64,000 nt of DNA from Bosea sp. F3-2 (GCF_008253865.1 NZ_CP042331.1:4925501-4989500); one strand, 5' to 3'; counted from the first letter of the stretch, positions 34,828 to 43,731 are shown. A program made the numbers and translations. Notes: generated by a model not told the origin, from the letters alone.

Positions 34828-35352
34828 CTACTGGCGCTTCCGGTCCGGCGAAATTCCCTCGCCCCCATTGAAGGTCGCGGCAGCTCGGACCTCGGCCTCG
34901 GTAATGTCGGTGCGATACCCCTCCAACTCTTTGTCGTAGGCGAGCTTTTCCCATGGGATCGTAACGTGGCGACTGCCTATGCCGAGAATTCCTCCAAACG
35001 TCACATCGACGTAGAGAACGCGACCACTGACCTTCTCAATCAACAACCGCTTGATGGTGCCGATCTGATCGTTCTTGCTGTCGAACACGGCAGTTCCTTC
35101 GACGCGATCACTTTCGATGATCAGGTGGCCGGCCGCATGCTCGACGGGGCCCCAGAGATAAAAGCCGTTCTCAATGATATCGGCCGCCACGACCGCTCTG
35201 CTGATCGCGGGAGTCCATTCCTCGTTGGGCCCGATCTCTTGCACAAGGGTCCACGGCCCAAGATCCGGGGGCAAACTGGCGCCGGTAGGCTCATCTGTGA
35301 AGCCGCGTAGGTCAGGGGAGTTCACGGCCTGGAACAAGCAGTAGGTTCTCAT
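34828..35352 (-). CDS. PRC-barrel domain protein
   Basis: The 174-residue protein carries a PRC-barrel domain at about residues 75-150: VFDSKNDQIGTIKRLLIEKVSG, then VLYVDVTFGGILGIGSRHVTIPW and TDITEAEVRAA. The N-terminal 70 residues are less clear. ATG 35352 follows GGGAGG at a good distance, so the longer frame upstream is rejected. Such proteins are small, soluble and often linked to general stress or photosynthetic-complex assembly in alphaproteobacteria. It is a single gene, with no sign of its exact role. Confidence 0.8.
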   Translation of the reverse strand: MRTYCLFQAVNSPDLRGFTDEPTGASLPPDLGPWTLVQEIGPNEEWTPAISRAVVAADIIENGFYLWGPVEHAAGHLIIESDRVEGTAVFDSKNDQIGTIKRLLIEKVSGRVLYVDVTFGGILGIGSRHVTIPWEKLAYDKELEGYRTDITEAEVRAAATFNGGEGISPDRKRQ

Positions 35353-35860
35353 GAGCGCCTCCCTTTTTGGATAGGCAGCCCCGCGGGCTTCCTCTCTATC
35401 CGCTCTCGAGCGCAATGCTGGACCACGTCAGGCCGAGGCGCCGAGTCGCTCCCTTCGCTCCGGCCTTGACTGGGCAACGCCAATTATAGTGCCGCCGTCT
35501 CGCCGGCGCTCTTCAAAACGCGATGAACCGAGACCTTTCCAAAGGTCAACTGTCGGGCAGCATGCCAACCTTCGCGCTCTTGGCCGGGCCGCCTCTAGCG
35601 GCCGATCACAACGGCCCACCGCCCCAGGGAAGAGAAGCTGGTTGGCAGTCCGTTTTTGCGTGTCGTCGAGCGCGGCATAGAGCGGGGCGAGTGCGGCCTT
35701 CGGGCCTTAGGCGGGTGAGAAGTTCAAAGGCCCACACAACTCATTTCCGGAGCTCGACAAGATTTCTCGCTATCTGAAGCCTGGCGTAGCGGGTATGGCG
35801 AGCGGCCCCTTGTAGGCCCTAGCGGCGCTGATCTAGAGGCCTTTTCGAATTGGCCTCGAG
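35353..35860. other. Intergenic stretch, no gene recognised
   Basis: Only short frames without motifs are present. A TATAAT hexamer on the minus strand near 35482 could belong to the PRC-barrel promoter, but no well-spaced -35 box is seen. Confidence 0.45.
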
Positions 35861-37357
35861 GTGCGAGCGGGATTTCAATTGGCGCAATCCAGACAGCAAT
35901 CTGTCGATGTGGTCGTTGTTGGCGCCGGGATCGGCGGGCTGGCGGCGGCGGCTGTCCTTGCGCGCAGCGGGCGCAAGGTGCTGGTGTTGGAAAGCCATGA
36001 CCGGCCCGGCGGCTGCATGACCTCATGGGTCCGAAAGCCCCGCGATCGCAAGCGTGTCGCGCGCCGCTTCGTTTTCGATGCCGGGGTACAGGACATCAGC
36101 GGCCTGGGCCCTGGGAGGCCGCTGCACCAACTGCTCGCCACGATTGGCGAGGAAGACGGCCTTGAATGGCTGCCGGTCCATCACCGCTACGTGATCGACG
36201 GCGTGACGATCGATATGCCGCGCGATTGGGAGGCTCTGTCGCGCCTGCTAGGCGATCTTTTTGCCGAGGAGGCGGTGGGAATCCGCGCGGTGCTGACGGA
36301 AATCAGGCAGGCCCATGACGACATCTATGCCGGAATGGAGTCCGCGCGCTTCCGGCCTGTCGGACAGCTGCAACATGCCGAACAGGCGCAATGGATTTCC
36401 AAATTCGCCCGCGTGGCACAGGCCGCGAGCCAGCCCTTCGCGGAGTTGCTGCAGCGCCATCTGCGAAATCCGACCCTGCTCAGTATCTTCAGCATATTGT
36501 CGGAGTATGTGACCGAGGACGCCGCCCGGCTCAGCCTTGCCGATATGGCGCCGCTGTTCGGCTACTACACTCACGGCGGGTTCTATCCGGCTGGAGGGGC
36601 CCAACGCCTGCCCGACCTGCTCAGCCGCTCGATCAGGCAAAATGGCGGGGCAGTGCGGCTGAAGACGACCGCCTCGCGTTTTGTGCTGCGCGATGGCCAG
36701 CTCGCGGGCGTCGAACTTGCGACTGGCGAGATCGTCAATGCGCCGGTGGTGATCAGTAACGCTGGCATCCTGGCCAGCCATGGCTCCCTCCTCGGCGACC
36801 ATGACCTGCCACCGCGCTACCGGCAGCGGTTGCGGCAGATGCGGCGCGGCCCTTCGGCGATTCTAATCAATTTCGGCCTCGACCGAGTTCCGGCAATACC
36901 AACCCGCGTCTTTGTCCAGGAAAGCGGTCTCGTCTTCGGGCTGAGCAATCCGAGCGTTGTCGACCCCAGCTTGGCCCCACCTGGCCACGCCGCCCTGACC
37001 CTCCTGCATCTGCTCCGTGAGGAGGACAGCTCAGAATGGTTTGGGTTGGAATCACCGGCTTATGAGAATGCAAAGGAAACGGTCGCGCGCCGGCTCATCG
37101 CAGCGGCAAGCCGGATTGTTCCCGACTTCGAGCGCCACATCGTGCATTACGAAGTCGCAGCGCCGCCGACCTTCCAGCACTACATCCGTTCCAGCAACGG
37201 CAGCATCTACGGTGCTGCACGCGGCCAGTGGTGCCCGCCAGTGAGGTCGCCGGTGCCGGGGCTTTTCCTGGCAGGAGCTGGTACCGCGACAGGGCCAGGT
37301 GTCGAAGCGGTCGTGCTCTCGGGGCTGCATGCAGCACATGCCATCATGGATGCTTAG
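35861..37357 (+). CDS. FAD-dependent oxidoreductase, phytoene-desaturase-like
   Basis: The 498-residue flavoprotein has the FAD-binding signature VVVVGAGIGGLAAAAVLARSG at about 18-38, then the VLESHDRPGGC block and a C-terminal GLFLAGAGTATGPGVEAVVLSG typical of CrtI/carotene-isomerase-like amine-oxidase-fold enzymes. No carotenoid synthase gene is nearby, so the substrate is open; a polyene or retinoid-like molecule is plausible given the next cluster. The start is GTG 35861; starts further inside are possible. The stop codon TAG (37355-37357) is also the first three bases of a palindromic repeat. Confidence 0.8.
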   Translation: MRAGFQLAQSRQQSVDVVVVGAGIGGLAAAAVLARSGRKVLVLESHDRPGGCMTSWVRKPRDRKRVARRFVFDAGVQDISGLGPGRPLHQLLATIGEEDGLEWLPVHHRYVIDGVTIDMPRDWEALSRLLGDLFAEEAVGIRAVLTEIRQAHDDIYAGMESARFRPVGQLQHAEQAQWISKFARVAQAASQPFAELLQRHLRNPTLLSIFSILSEYVTEDAARLSLADMAPLFGYYTHGGFYPAGGAQRLPDLLSRSIRQNGGAVRLKTTASRFVLRDGQLAGVELATGEIVNAPVVISNAGILASHGSLLGDHDLPPRYRQRLRQMRRGPSAILINFGLDRVPAIPTRVFVQESGLVFGLSNPSVVDPSLAPPGHAALTLLHLLREEDSSEWFGLESPAYENAKETVARRLIAAASRIVPDFERHIVHYEVAAPPTFQHYIRSSNGSIYGAARGQWCPPVRSPVPGLFLAGAGTATGPGVEAVVLSGLHAAHAIMDA

Positions 37358-37470
37358 AGCCGGATCCGATCAGGTTGAATCAACCTGATCGGTGAATCCG
37401 TCTCTAAACTATTGATAGAGAACGCGTGATCCGATCAGATTGCGGTGCAATCTGATCGGCGCGTGCTCTA
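37355..37470. repeat. Two tandem REP-like palindromes
   Basis: Unit 1 is 37355-37406 with a perfect 11-bp hairpin (37368-37378 and 37380-37390); it begins TAGAGCCGGATCC and ends in CTCTA. Unit 2 is 37416-37470 with a perfect 13-bp hairpin (37431-37443 and 37447-37459), starting TAGAGAACGCG and ending CTCTA. Close relatives lie at 50919-50996. Dispersed palindromes of this look are common in rhizobial genomes. Confidence 0.8.
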
Positions 37471-37507
37471 GAAGGCCCCACGTCGCGTTGCGCCGTCAGG
37501 CTACGCT

Positions 37508-38218
37508 TTAGGCGCTGCTTTGCCACCCCAGGGCGAGGTACGCTCGATCCGACGGTCGAGCATGCAGAATTGTCAGAGGCCGCCCAACGATCACAAGCTG
37601 GGTGACCTCTGTCTGCAAGTCCGTGAAGTAGTCCTGCCGATCAACGACCTGCGTAAAGGCTCGGCCGGTCGCCTTGGATAGAGCCTCGCGCGCCGTCCAG
37701 ATGCGGTAGAAGGCTTCGGGGCCATGCTCACCAACGAGGCGCCGCTCTTCCTGGCCGAAGGCGAGCGCCGCAATGCCGTCAATGTCGCGATCCCGACGGT
37801 GGAGCTCCACGTCGATGCCGAGCCCGGCCAGCCGGCCATAGGCCACAGCGATCATACTGCCGGAATGCGAGATCGAAACGGCGGGCATGGTTTCTCCCGG
37901 CTGCGTTTTCAGAGCGGGACTGCCATCCTGATTGCGCAGGATGGCACGCTCGCGGCAATCAGCGATCTCGCCGTGGAGCAGATGCCGCAGCAACGCCCTG
38001 GCTCGTCGCGAAGGCAGCCCATAGGGTTGCTCGGCGGGATGCGACCAGTCCTCTAGGAGCTTCGTCATCACGTCGCTATCCCGCTCCACCAGTGCCAGGC
38101 CGATGGTGCCGTGGAGGTCAACGCAGCGAGGAACGCTGATGGGCAGGGAAAGCGCCGGGATCTCGAACATGCGCGCGAAACAGGGTGGCGAGCGGGAGAC
38201 GCCCAAGTTATGAGGCAT
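37508..38218 (-). CDS. 4'-phosphopantetheinyl transferase
   Basis: The 236-residue protein has the Sfp-type signature: GIDVELHRR (Mg-binding Asp), FGQEERR and FYRIWTAREALSKATGRAF, the WxxKEA-like block with the family's Lys. It loads phosphopantetheine from CoA onto acyl carrier proteins, here presumably the two ACPs of the neighbouring polyene cluster. ATG 38218 is chosen; it leaves 72 bp to the divergent chain-length-factor gene, a shared promoter region. ATG 38170 is an alternative. A longer frame reaching 38671 overlaps that gene and is rejected. Confidence 0.82.
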   Translation of the reverse strand: MPHNLGVSRSPPCFARMFEIPALSLPISVPRCVDLHGTIGLALVERDSDVMTKLLEDWSHPAEQPYGLPSRRARALLRHLLHGEIADCRERAILRNQDGSPALKTQPGETMPAVSISHSGSMIAVAYGRLAGLGIDVELHRRDRDIDGIAALAFGQEERRLVGEHGPEAFYRIWTAREALSKATGRAFTQVVDRQDYFTDLQTEVTQLVIVGRPLTILHARPSDRAYLALGWQSSA

Positions 38219-38290
38219 CGTCCGAAAATGCCACCGGCGCGGACGATCCCGACTGCGAAAGCCGCGCACAGCTGTTGAGGGCCGCCTGCG

Positions 38291-39022
38291 ATGCCGAGCG
38301 AACATTCCCTGAGATTTTCGGTTCGCAACTGGTTTGCCTGGACGCCCGAGCGCTCTGCACTTGAGCAGTGGCAAGCTTGGGCCCCGCATCGGGCGGAGGC
38401 CTATGTCGCGCCGGTAGCGTTGCCAATGGCGCTGCGGCGCCGGGCGACGCCGATGGGGCAAACCCTTCTCTCCGGCGCGCTCGGCTTCGCCGACATTGTC
38501 GGAAAGGCACGTTATGTCCAAGCCTCCCGCCACGGCGAGTTCGCCCGCTCTTTGCTGACATTGAAGGCGTTGGCGGAAGAGGAGGAGCCTTCGCCGGCCG
38601 AATTCAGCATGTCCGTGCATCACGGCCTCGCTGGGCTGCTGTCGATCCATGCGAAGAATCGCGAGGGCCACATTGCTCTGGCCGCCGGAACAGAATCATT
38701 CGCGTGCGGTCTGCTCGAGGCAGCGCTCTGCCTGGCCGAGCGCCCGGGGACGCCGGTCCTTCTCCTCTATGCCGACGAGAAGCTGCCTTTCGAATATGCC
38801 GGGCTGGCCGGTCAGGAAGAAGGGCTGCCTCTGGTCGTCGTGCTCGGTCTCGATGCGCCGCGGATGGACGCTGGCGATGTCCTGCTGGCGCAGCGTCCCG
38901 CAAGCCGCACGTCGGAGCATTCTCCTTCGTCCGCAGCCGATTTCATGCGCTTTCTGCTCTCGGGAGCGGAGCAAGCTGTGTCCCACGGCGAGCATTGGGA
39001 CTGGGTCTGGCGCCATGCCTAG
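38291..39022 (+). CDS. Beta-ketoacyl synthase-like chain-length factor
   Basis: The 243-residue protein belongs to the short ketosynthase-like group (Ketoacyl-synt_2). MGQTLLSGALGFADIVGKARYV and SVHHGLAGLLSIHAKNR are visible, but there is no TACSS-type catalytic cysteine. In aryl polyene systems such a protein pairs with a true ketosynthase and sets polyene length (ApeC in the Xenorhabdus naming, as I recall). It starts the plus-strand cluster, and its stop overlaps the acyltransferase start by 8 bp. Confidence 0.8.
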   Translation: MPSEHSLRFSVRNWFAWTPERSALEQWQAWAPHRAEAYVAPVALPMALRRRATPMGQTLLSGALGFADIVGKARYVQASRHGEFARSLLTLKALAEEEEPSPAEFSMSVHHGLAGLLSIHAKNREGHIALAAGTESFACGLLEAALCLAERPGTPVLLLYADEKLPFEYAGLAGQEEGLPLVVVLGLDAPRMDAGDVLLAQRPASRTSEHSPSSAADFMRFLLSGAEQAVSHGEHWDWVWRHA

Positions 39023-39851
39023 GCTGCTCGACCGCGTCTATCGCTCGCTGGGAACCGGATTCTTCTTCGCTGCCCTGTTCGGCGGCGGCGCTGTCATCGC
39101 CACGCTGATCTTTCCCATCGTCAATCTGACGACGCGTGAGGCGCGTGTGCGGCGTGATCGCAAGCAGTACCTGATCCACTTGCTCTTCCGGTCGTATATT
39201 GGCGCGATGCGGCTCGCGCGGCTGGCTAGCTTCGATTTCCAGGGCCGCGAGCGGTTGCGGGATGCACCAGGGCGGATGCTCGTGGCGAACCACCCCTCGC
39301 TGCTCGACGTCGTGATGCTGATGGCGCTGATCCCGCGCTCGCAATGCATCGTGAAGCAGTCTCTATGGGACAGCCCCTATCTCGGCCGGTTGGTCCGAGG
39401 TGTCGGGTACATCAGCAACGCCCTTCCGTCCGATCGACTGCTGAGGGCCTGCCGTGAGAGTGTCGAGGAAGGCAAATGCCTGATCATTTTCCCGGAGGGG
39501 ACACGCTCCACCCCTGGGGAACCGATGCAACTGCAGCGGGGTTTTGCCAACATTGCGCTGTTGCTCGGGATCGACATCCAACTCGCAACTATCACTTGCA
39601 CGCCGCCAACCCTCTTGAAGGGTCTCAAATGGTATGCAATTCCGCCGCAACGGCCGGTGTTTTGCGTGCGTGTGGGCGAAATGTTATCTGTCCGGCATAT
39701 GCTTGACGTCGATGAAAGACCCCTTGCTGCCCGTAAGCTCGTGCGCAAGATCAAGGCATATTTCGAGAGTGAACTGGCGAATGGACGAACTGGAAGCGCG
39801 CATCAAGAGACTGATCGTCGAGAGTTTGAAGCTCGAGGACATAAAGCCTGA
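39015..39851 (+). CDS. 1-acyl-glycerol-3-phosphate acyltransferase-like protein (PlsC fold)
   Basis: The 278-residue protein has a membrane helix near the N-terminus (FFFAALFGGGAVIATLIF) and the acyltransferase marks NHPSLLD (HxxxxD) and FPEGTRS. In aryl polyene clusters this enzyme is thought to move the finished polyene acyl chain to a glycerolipid-like acceptor (ApeD-like). ATG 39015 lies inside the end of the upstream gene. The 3' end runs 71 bp into the next ACP gene, an unusually long overlap; its last 20 or so residues look like read-through rather than fold. Confidence 0.8.
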   Translation: MPRLLDRVYRSLGTGFFFAALFGGGAVIATLIFPIVNLTTREARVRRDRKQYLIHLLFRSYIGAMRLARLASFDFQGRERLRDAPGRMLVANHPSLLDVVMLMALIPRSQCIVKQSLWDSPYLGRLVRGVGYISNALPSDRLLRACRESVEEGKCLIIFPEGTRSTPGEPMQLQRGFANIALLLGIDIQLATITCTPPTLLKGLKWYAIPPQRPVFCVRVGEMLSVRHMLDVDERPLAARKLVRKIKAYFESELANGRTGSAHQETDRREFEARGHKA

Positions 39852-40059
39852 AGACATCGCCAGCGATGAGCTCCTCTTCGTCGAAGGACTTGGGCTGGAC
39901 TCGATCGACGCGCTCGAACTTGGGGTCGCTCTGCGAAAGACCTTTGGCCTGACGATAGAAACCGTCACGGATGACATCAAGCTGCATTTCAGGACGGTCG
40001 AAAGCCTGGCGCAGTTCGTCCGCTCGCAGCAGAAAGACATCGAACGTCATGTCGCGTGA
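39781..40059 (+). CDS. Acyl carrier protein (first copy)
   Basis: The 92-residue protein has a helical ACP layout and the phosphopantetheine site GLGLDSIDALEL with Ser in DSI at about residue 41. It begins MDELEARIKRLIVESL at ATG 39781. It likely carries the growing polyene chain (ApeE-like). Its end overlaps the next ACP start by 11 bp. Confidence 0.88.
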   Translation: MDELEARIKRLIVESLKLEDIKPEDIASDELLFVEGLGLDSIDALELGVALRKTFGLTIETVTDDIKLHFRTVESLAQFVRSQQKDIERHVA

Positions 40060-40300
40060 TGAAATCTACCAGCAGATCCGGGCGTACCTGGTTGACGTCT
40101 TCGAAGTCCCGGCCGATCGAGTCAGCCCTGAGGCTCGGCTCTACGAGGATCTTGATCTCGATTCGATCGACGCTGTCGATCTGATCGTGAAGCTCCAGGA
40201 TCTCACCCAACAGAAGTTCAAGCCGGAAGATTTCAAGGCGGCGCGCACCGTGGCTGACGTGGTCGACCGAGTCGACGCGATGGCCACGGCGCAGTCCTGA
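40049..40300 (+). CDS. Acyl carrier protein (second copy)
   Basis: The 83-residue ACP has the attachment site DLDLDSIDAVDLI with Ser at about residue 35. Paired ACPs are a hallmark of aryl polyene clusters (ApeE/ApeF). ATG 40049 overlaps the first ACP gene, so the two are translated together. Confidence 0.88.
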   Translation: MSRDEIYQQIRAYLVDVFEVPADRVSPEARLYEDLDLDSIDAVDLIVKLQDLTQQKFKPEDFKAARTVADVVDRVDAMATAQS

Positions 40301-40313
40301 GCAGCAGCAAGCG

Positions 40314-40868
40314 GTGGCGGCCGCCGCCATGCGCGCTATTCTGATCGCGCTGAGCATTGCCTACCCGCTTCTGGTCTATGTTGGGCACGGCTCGGTGCCG
40401 CCCGCGGTGTACATCGTCGCGGCGGTGGCGCTCTTTGCTTTGCGCCACGTGCTCACGCCGGATGGGCCGCTCGGGCTTGCCCTGCCGATCATGCTCGCGA
40501 CGGCTGGCGGGCTCATCATCCTGGCTTTGATCGATCAAAAATTCGCTGCGCTGGCTTACCCGAGCATGGTGAGCTTCGCCTTCGCCGCGGCCTTTGCTGT
40601 GTCGTTGCGCCACCCGCCTAGCCTGATTGAGCGCCTCGCACGCCTGAGGCAGCCGCATTTGCCGGAAGAAGCGATCCGATACTGCGCGGGTCTCACGCTG
40701 GTCTGGGCCGTTTGGCTTTCAGTCAATGGACTGGTCGCGGCGGCACTCGCCGCGAGTGCGCGCATGGATCTCTGGCTGATCTGGACCAGTTTGCTGAACT
40801 ATCTCGTGTCTGCCGCACTCTTTGGCGGTGAGTGGTTGTTGCGGCGCGCCCGGCGTCTGTCGGCATGA
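40314..40868 (+). CDS. Small integral membrane protein of the polyene cluster
   Basis: The product (184 residues from GTG 40314, or 179 from ATG 40329) has four to six hydrophobic helices, for example AILIALSIAYPLLVYVG, AVYIVAAVALFAL and GLTLVWAVWLSVNGL. It matches the place and look of the COG4648-type membrane protein found in aryl polyene clusters (ApeG-like). Its function is unknown; it may help to anchor the synthase at the membrane. Its TGA overlaps the ATG of the next gene by 4 bp. Confidence 0.75.
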   Translation: MAAAAMRAILIALSIAYPLLVYVGHGSVPPAVYIVAAVALFALRHVLTPDGPLGLALPIMLATAGGLIILALIDQKFAALAYPSMVSFAFAAAFAVSLRHPPSLIERLARLRQPHLPEEAIRYCAGLTLVWAVWLSVNGLVAAALAASARMDLWLIWTSLLNYLVSAALFGGEWLLRRARRLSA

Positions 40869-42691
40869 GCGTTGATTTGTTCGAGTGGCCCGATGGCTGG
40901 ACCGAGCAGCGGGACGCGTCCGTTGCGCGGCTAGCGGATGGCTCGCTGCTTTCGCGTGGCCACTTCATCGCCGACGTCAACCGGAATGCCGGCTGCTTGC
41001 AGCAGCTGCCTGGAGACGAGGCGGTTCTGTTCGCCAGGGGGCTGTACGCCTTCGCCGTCGGGCTTTTTGCGTTGGCGGCTGCCGGCAAACGCGTGGTCGT
41101 GGCTGCGAACGAGCTACCGGCTACCCTCGCGCAGCTGGCGGAGACGACGTCGCTGCTCGTGACCGACGGGGTGCCTGCATTTCCCGGAATTCACCATCGC
41201 CTGGACTTGGTTAGAGCATTTTCGAGCGAAGTGGATGCCGGTTCGCGTGAAGAAAATGCGACAAAACAAAGGCTTGGAGCATTATCGCGTTTCGGAGAAA
41301 CGCGGAAATGCTCTAGCGAGGCCGGTGAACGCCCCTGGCCCCGGATTAAGCGGGCTGCGCCGGTTCGTTTTTTCACATCGGGCTCGACGGGAGAGCCGAA
41401 GCGTATCGACAAGCAACTGGGTCACCTGATTGCCGAGGGGAACGCGATTAGCGCCCTTTTCGCCGCGCGCAGGCCGGATTTTCAGGTGGTCGGCGGAACG
41501 GTGCCGCATCACCATGCCTACGGCCTGGCCTTCCGGCTGATCTGGCCGCTTGTGGCGGGCCTGCCCTTTATGGACGACACGCCGGAATTTCTGGAGCAGG
41601 GGACGGCGCAATTCCTCGCCGGGGCCGTTTTCGTGACGAGCCCGGCGCACCTCAACCGGCTCGACGGCCTGGCGCCGTTGCCGGCCGAAAGGCAGGCGGC
41701 CTGCATCCTCAGCGCCGGCGCGCCGCTCGGCCAGGTCGCGGCCGAGCAAGCGCAGCGGCTTCTTGGCTGCGCTGTTACGGAGATCTACGGCTCGACGGAG
41801 ACTGGGGCCCTTGCCAGCCGCGAGCGCGATGCAGCCGGATCTGCCTGGCGACCGCTGCCCGGCGTCAGCGTGGCTTTGGCCCCCAGCGGGATAGCGGAGG
41901 TTCGCGCGGCTCACGTTCCCGGCGACAAGGCACTGCTTTCCGACGACCTCAGCCTGCTGCCCGACGGCTCCTTCGCTTTGCTCGGGCGGCGGGATCGGGT
42001 CGTGAAGATCGAGGCCAAGCGCGTGAGCCTGGACGAGGTCGAGTCGCGGTTGAGAACGCTGGATGAGGTGGCCGACGCTATCGTGATCGCGCTGGGCGAT
42101 CCGGCACGGCTGGCCGCCTGTGTCGTGCCGAGTGCGGCTGGCGCGAGCTTTCTTGCCAATCGGGGGGCTTTCCGGTTTAACCGCCGCCTGCGTGCCGCAC
42201 TGGCAAGTCAACTCGAAGCGGCTAGCCTGCCCCGGCAATGGCGGTTCGTCGAACGCTTGCCGCACGGAACGCTTGGCAAGGCCAGCCACTTCGACGTTGA
42301 GAAATTGTTCGATGACCAACGCCCGATGACGCAACGGCCTGGAACCTCCGAGCCGAACATCGCGTCGATCCGCGCCATACCCGACGGCGTGCAGATCGAC
42401 CTGTCCGTGCCGGATGATCTTGCCGATCTCGCCGGCCATTTTCCGGGCATGCCGATCATTCCTGGCGTGACCCAGATCGACTGGGCCATCCGTCTCGCTG
42501 CCCGACATCTCGGGTTGGCAATCGAGGCGGGCATGTCGCTCCAGGTGAAATACCGGAAGCTGTTCTTGCCGGGTCGACTGGTCACGCTGACGCTGGTCAG
42601 CCGCGGGGACCAACTGCGCTTCAACTATGCGGAGCAAGGCGAGATCCTGTCCTCCGGCTCGATCCGCCTGCCACCGCAGGGGGGCGCTTGA
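40865..42691 (+). CDS. Acyl-adenylating ligase fused to FabA/FabZ-like dehydratase
   Basis: The 608-residue protein has an AMP-binding part with FFTSGSTGEPK at about 168-178 (phosphate loop), EIYGSTETG and GRRDRVVKIEAKRV (C-domain hinge with its Lys). After about residue 485 comes a hot-dog domain with GHFPGMPIIPGVTQIDW at about 523. This joins ApeH-like starter activation and ApeI-like dehydration in one chain. Residues about 116-151 are encoded by a 104-bp palindromic repeat inserted in frame, between the N-terminal part and the phosphate loop. ATG 40865 overlaps the upstream stop. Confidence 0.82.
   Translation: MSVDLFEWPDGWTEQRDASVARLADGSLLSRGHFIADVNRNAGCLQQLPGDEAVLFARGLYAFAVGLFALAAAGKRVVVAANELPATLAQLAETTSLLVTDGVPAFPGIHHRLDLVRAFSSEVDAGSREENATKQRLGALSRFGETRKCSSEAGERPWPRIKRAAPVRFFTSGSTGEPKRIDKQLGHLIAEGNAISALFAARRPDFQVVGGTVPHHHAYGLAFRLIWPLVAGLPFMDDTPEFLEQGTAQFLAGAVFVTSPAHLNRLDGLAPLPAERQAACILSAGAPLGQVAAEQAQRLLGCAVTEIYGSTETGALASRERDAAGSAWRPLPGVSVALAPSGIAEVRAAHVPGDKALLSDDLSLLPDGSFALLGRRDRVVKIEAKRVSLDEVESRLRTLDEVADAIVIALGDPARLAACVVPSAAGASFLANRGAFRFNRRLRAALASQLEAASLPRQWRFVERLPHGTLGKASHFDVEKLFDDQRPMTQRPGTSEPNIASIRAIPDGVQIDLSVPDDLADLAGHFPGMPIIPGVTQIDWAIRLAARHLGLAIEAGMSLQVKYRKLFLPGRLVTLTLVSRGDQLRFNYAEQGEILSSGSIRLPPQGGA
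41212..41315. repeat. RIME-like palindromic repeat inside a coding region
   Basis: The element begins TAGAGCATTT and ends AAATGCTCTA, a 10-bp terminal inverted repeat. It also holds an inner hairpin (CGCGTTTC/GAAACGCG around 41286-41303). Repeats of this sequence type are scattered in many rhizobial genomes, normally between genes. Here the frame of the ligase gene stays open through all 104 bases. Confidence 0.75.
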
Positions 42692-42692
42692 G

Positions 42693-43112
42693 ATGTCGCT
42701 TTTCGCCGAAGCGCGGACGCAGGTTCAATTCTATGACCTCGATCCGATGAACATCGTATGGCACGGCAATTACGCCCGCTTCCTCGAGCTCGGTCGTGGC
42801 GCGCTGCTCGATAGGATCGGTTACAACTACCCGCAGATGGCCGCATCAGGTTATGTCTGGCCGATCGTCGACATGCGGCTCAAATATGTGAAGCCGGCTC
42901 GGCTTGGACAGAGTTTGGCGATCCGCGCGACACTGCTCGAATTCGAGAATCGCATCCGGATCGGCTATCGGATCAGCGACGAGGCCGCGGGCGAACTCCT
43001 CACCAAGGCACAAACCACCCAGCTTTGCGTTGATGCGCTGACCGGCGAACTGCGGCTCGACTGCCCTCCCGAGTTCATCGCGAAAGTGAAGGCGCTCCAT
43101 GATCCGCGGTAG
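42693..43112 (+). CDS. Acyl thioesterase, 4HBT/hot-dog fold
   Basis: The 139-residue protein starts MSLFAEARTQVQFYDLDPMNIVWHGNY; the YDLDPMNIVWHGNYxxF block is the 4-hydroxybenzoyl-CoA-thioesterase mark, with the Asp being catalytic. It probably edits or releases acyl chains from the ACPs (ApeK-like). GGGGGG precedes ATG 42693, which comes directly after the ligase stop. Its end overlaps the next gene by 14 bp. Confidence 0.85.
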   Translation: MSLFAEARTQVQFYDLDPMNIVWHGNYARFLELGRGALLDRIGYNYPQMAASGYVWPIVDMRLKYVKPARLGQSLAIRATLLEFENRIRIGYRISDEAAGELLTKAQTTQLCVDALTGELRLDCPPEFIAKVKALHDPR

Positions 43113-43731
43113 ATTTCATCGGCGTTTCGTCGCTGCGGCGCTTGTCCTTGGCGTGGCATTGCTCTCGGCGATGCCGGCCAATGCGCAGCGTCTGACGCTG
43201 CAGGAGGGGCAGGTGCTGCGCGGGAACTTCGAGCAGAAGCGCTATCTTGGCGGGCTGGCCAATCCTGTTCGCAGCCAGGGCGTCTTCACGCTGGTCGCCG
43301 GCAGAGGGCTCATCTGGACGACGACGAAGCCCTTCCCGACGACGACGGTGATGACCGAAGCCGGGCTCATCCAGGAAGTGAAAGGCAAGGAGACGCTCCG
43401 CCTGGAGGCGAGCCGATTACCGATCATGTCGAAGCTCTACACGATGTTCGGAGCAGCACTGACCGGCGACTGGGAGGCGATGCAGGGCGCCTTTGCCCTG
43501 ACACGCCAACAGAAGGGACAGAGCTGGGCCATACAGCTCGAAAGCCGCAGGCCGGACGATCCCAATCTGCCGATCAAGACAATCAATGCACGTGGCCAGC
43601 GGCTGCTCGACGAGGTCGAGGTTGTGAAGCCTAACGAGGACCGCGACGTCCTCAGTTTCTCCAACCAGAAGCTCGAAAATGGCGCGCCGACCGCGGAAGA
43701 AAATGAACTTCTGACGAGGGCACAGCGCTGA
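43099..43731 (+). CDS. LolA-like outer-membrane lipid/lipoprotein carrier
   Basis: The 210-residue protein has a signal peptide (FVAAALVLGVALLSAMPANA). The mature part reads like the half-barrel LolA fold, with LRGNFEQKRYLGGLANPVRS and LIWTTTKPFPTTTVMT. It probably carries the polyene lipid through the periplasm after the MMPL exporter (ApeL-like). It is part of the overlapping operon. Confidence 0.8.
   Translation: MIRGRFHRRFVAAALVLGVALLSAMPANAQRLTLQEGQVLRGNFEQKRYLGGLANPVRSQGVFTLVAGRGLIWTTTKPFPTTTVMTEAGLIQEVKGKETLRLEASRLPIMSKLYTMFGAALTGDWEAMQGAFALTRQQKGQSWAIQLESRRPDDPNLPIKTINARGQRLLDEVEVVKPNEDRDVLSFSNQKLENGAPTAEENELLTRAQR

Noticed and set aside
38219..38671. N-terminal extension of the phosphopantetheinyl transferase
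   Set aside because: It overlaps the chain-length-factor gene on the other strand and lacks likeness to the family.
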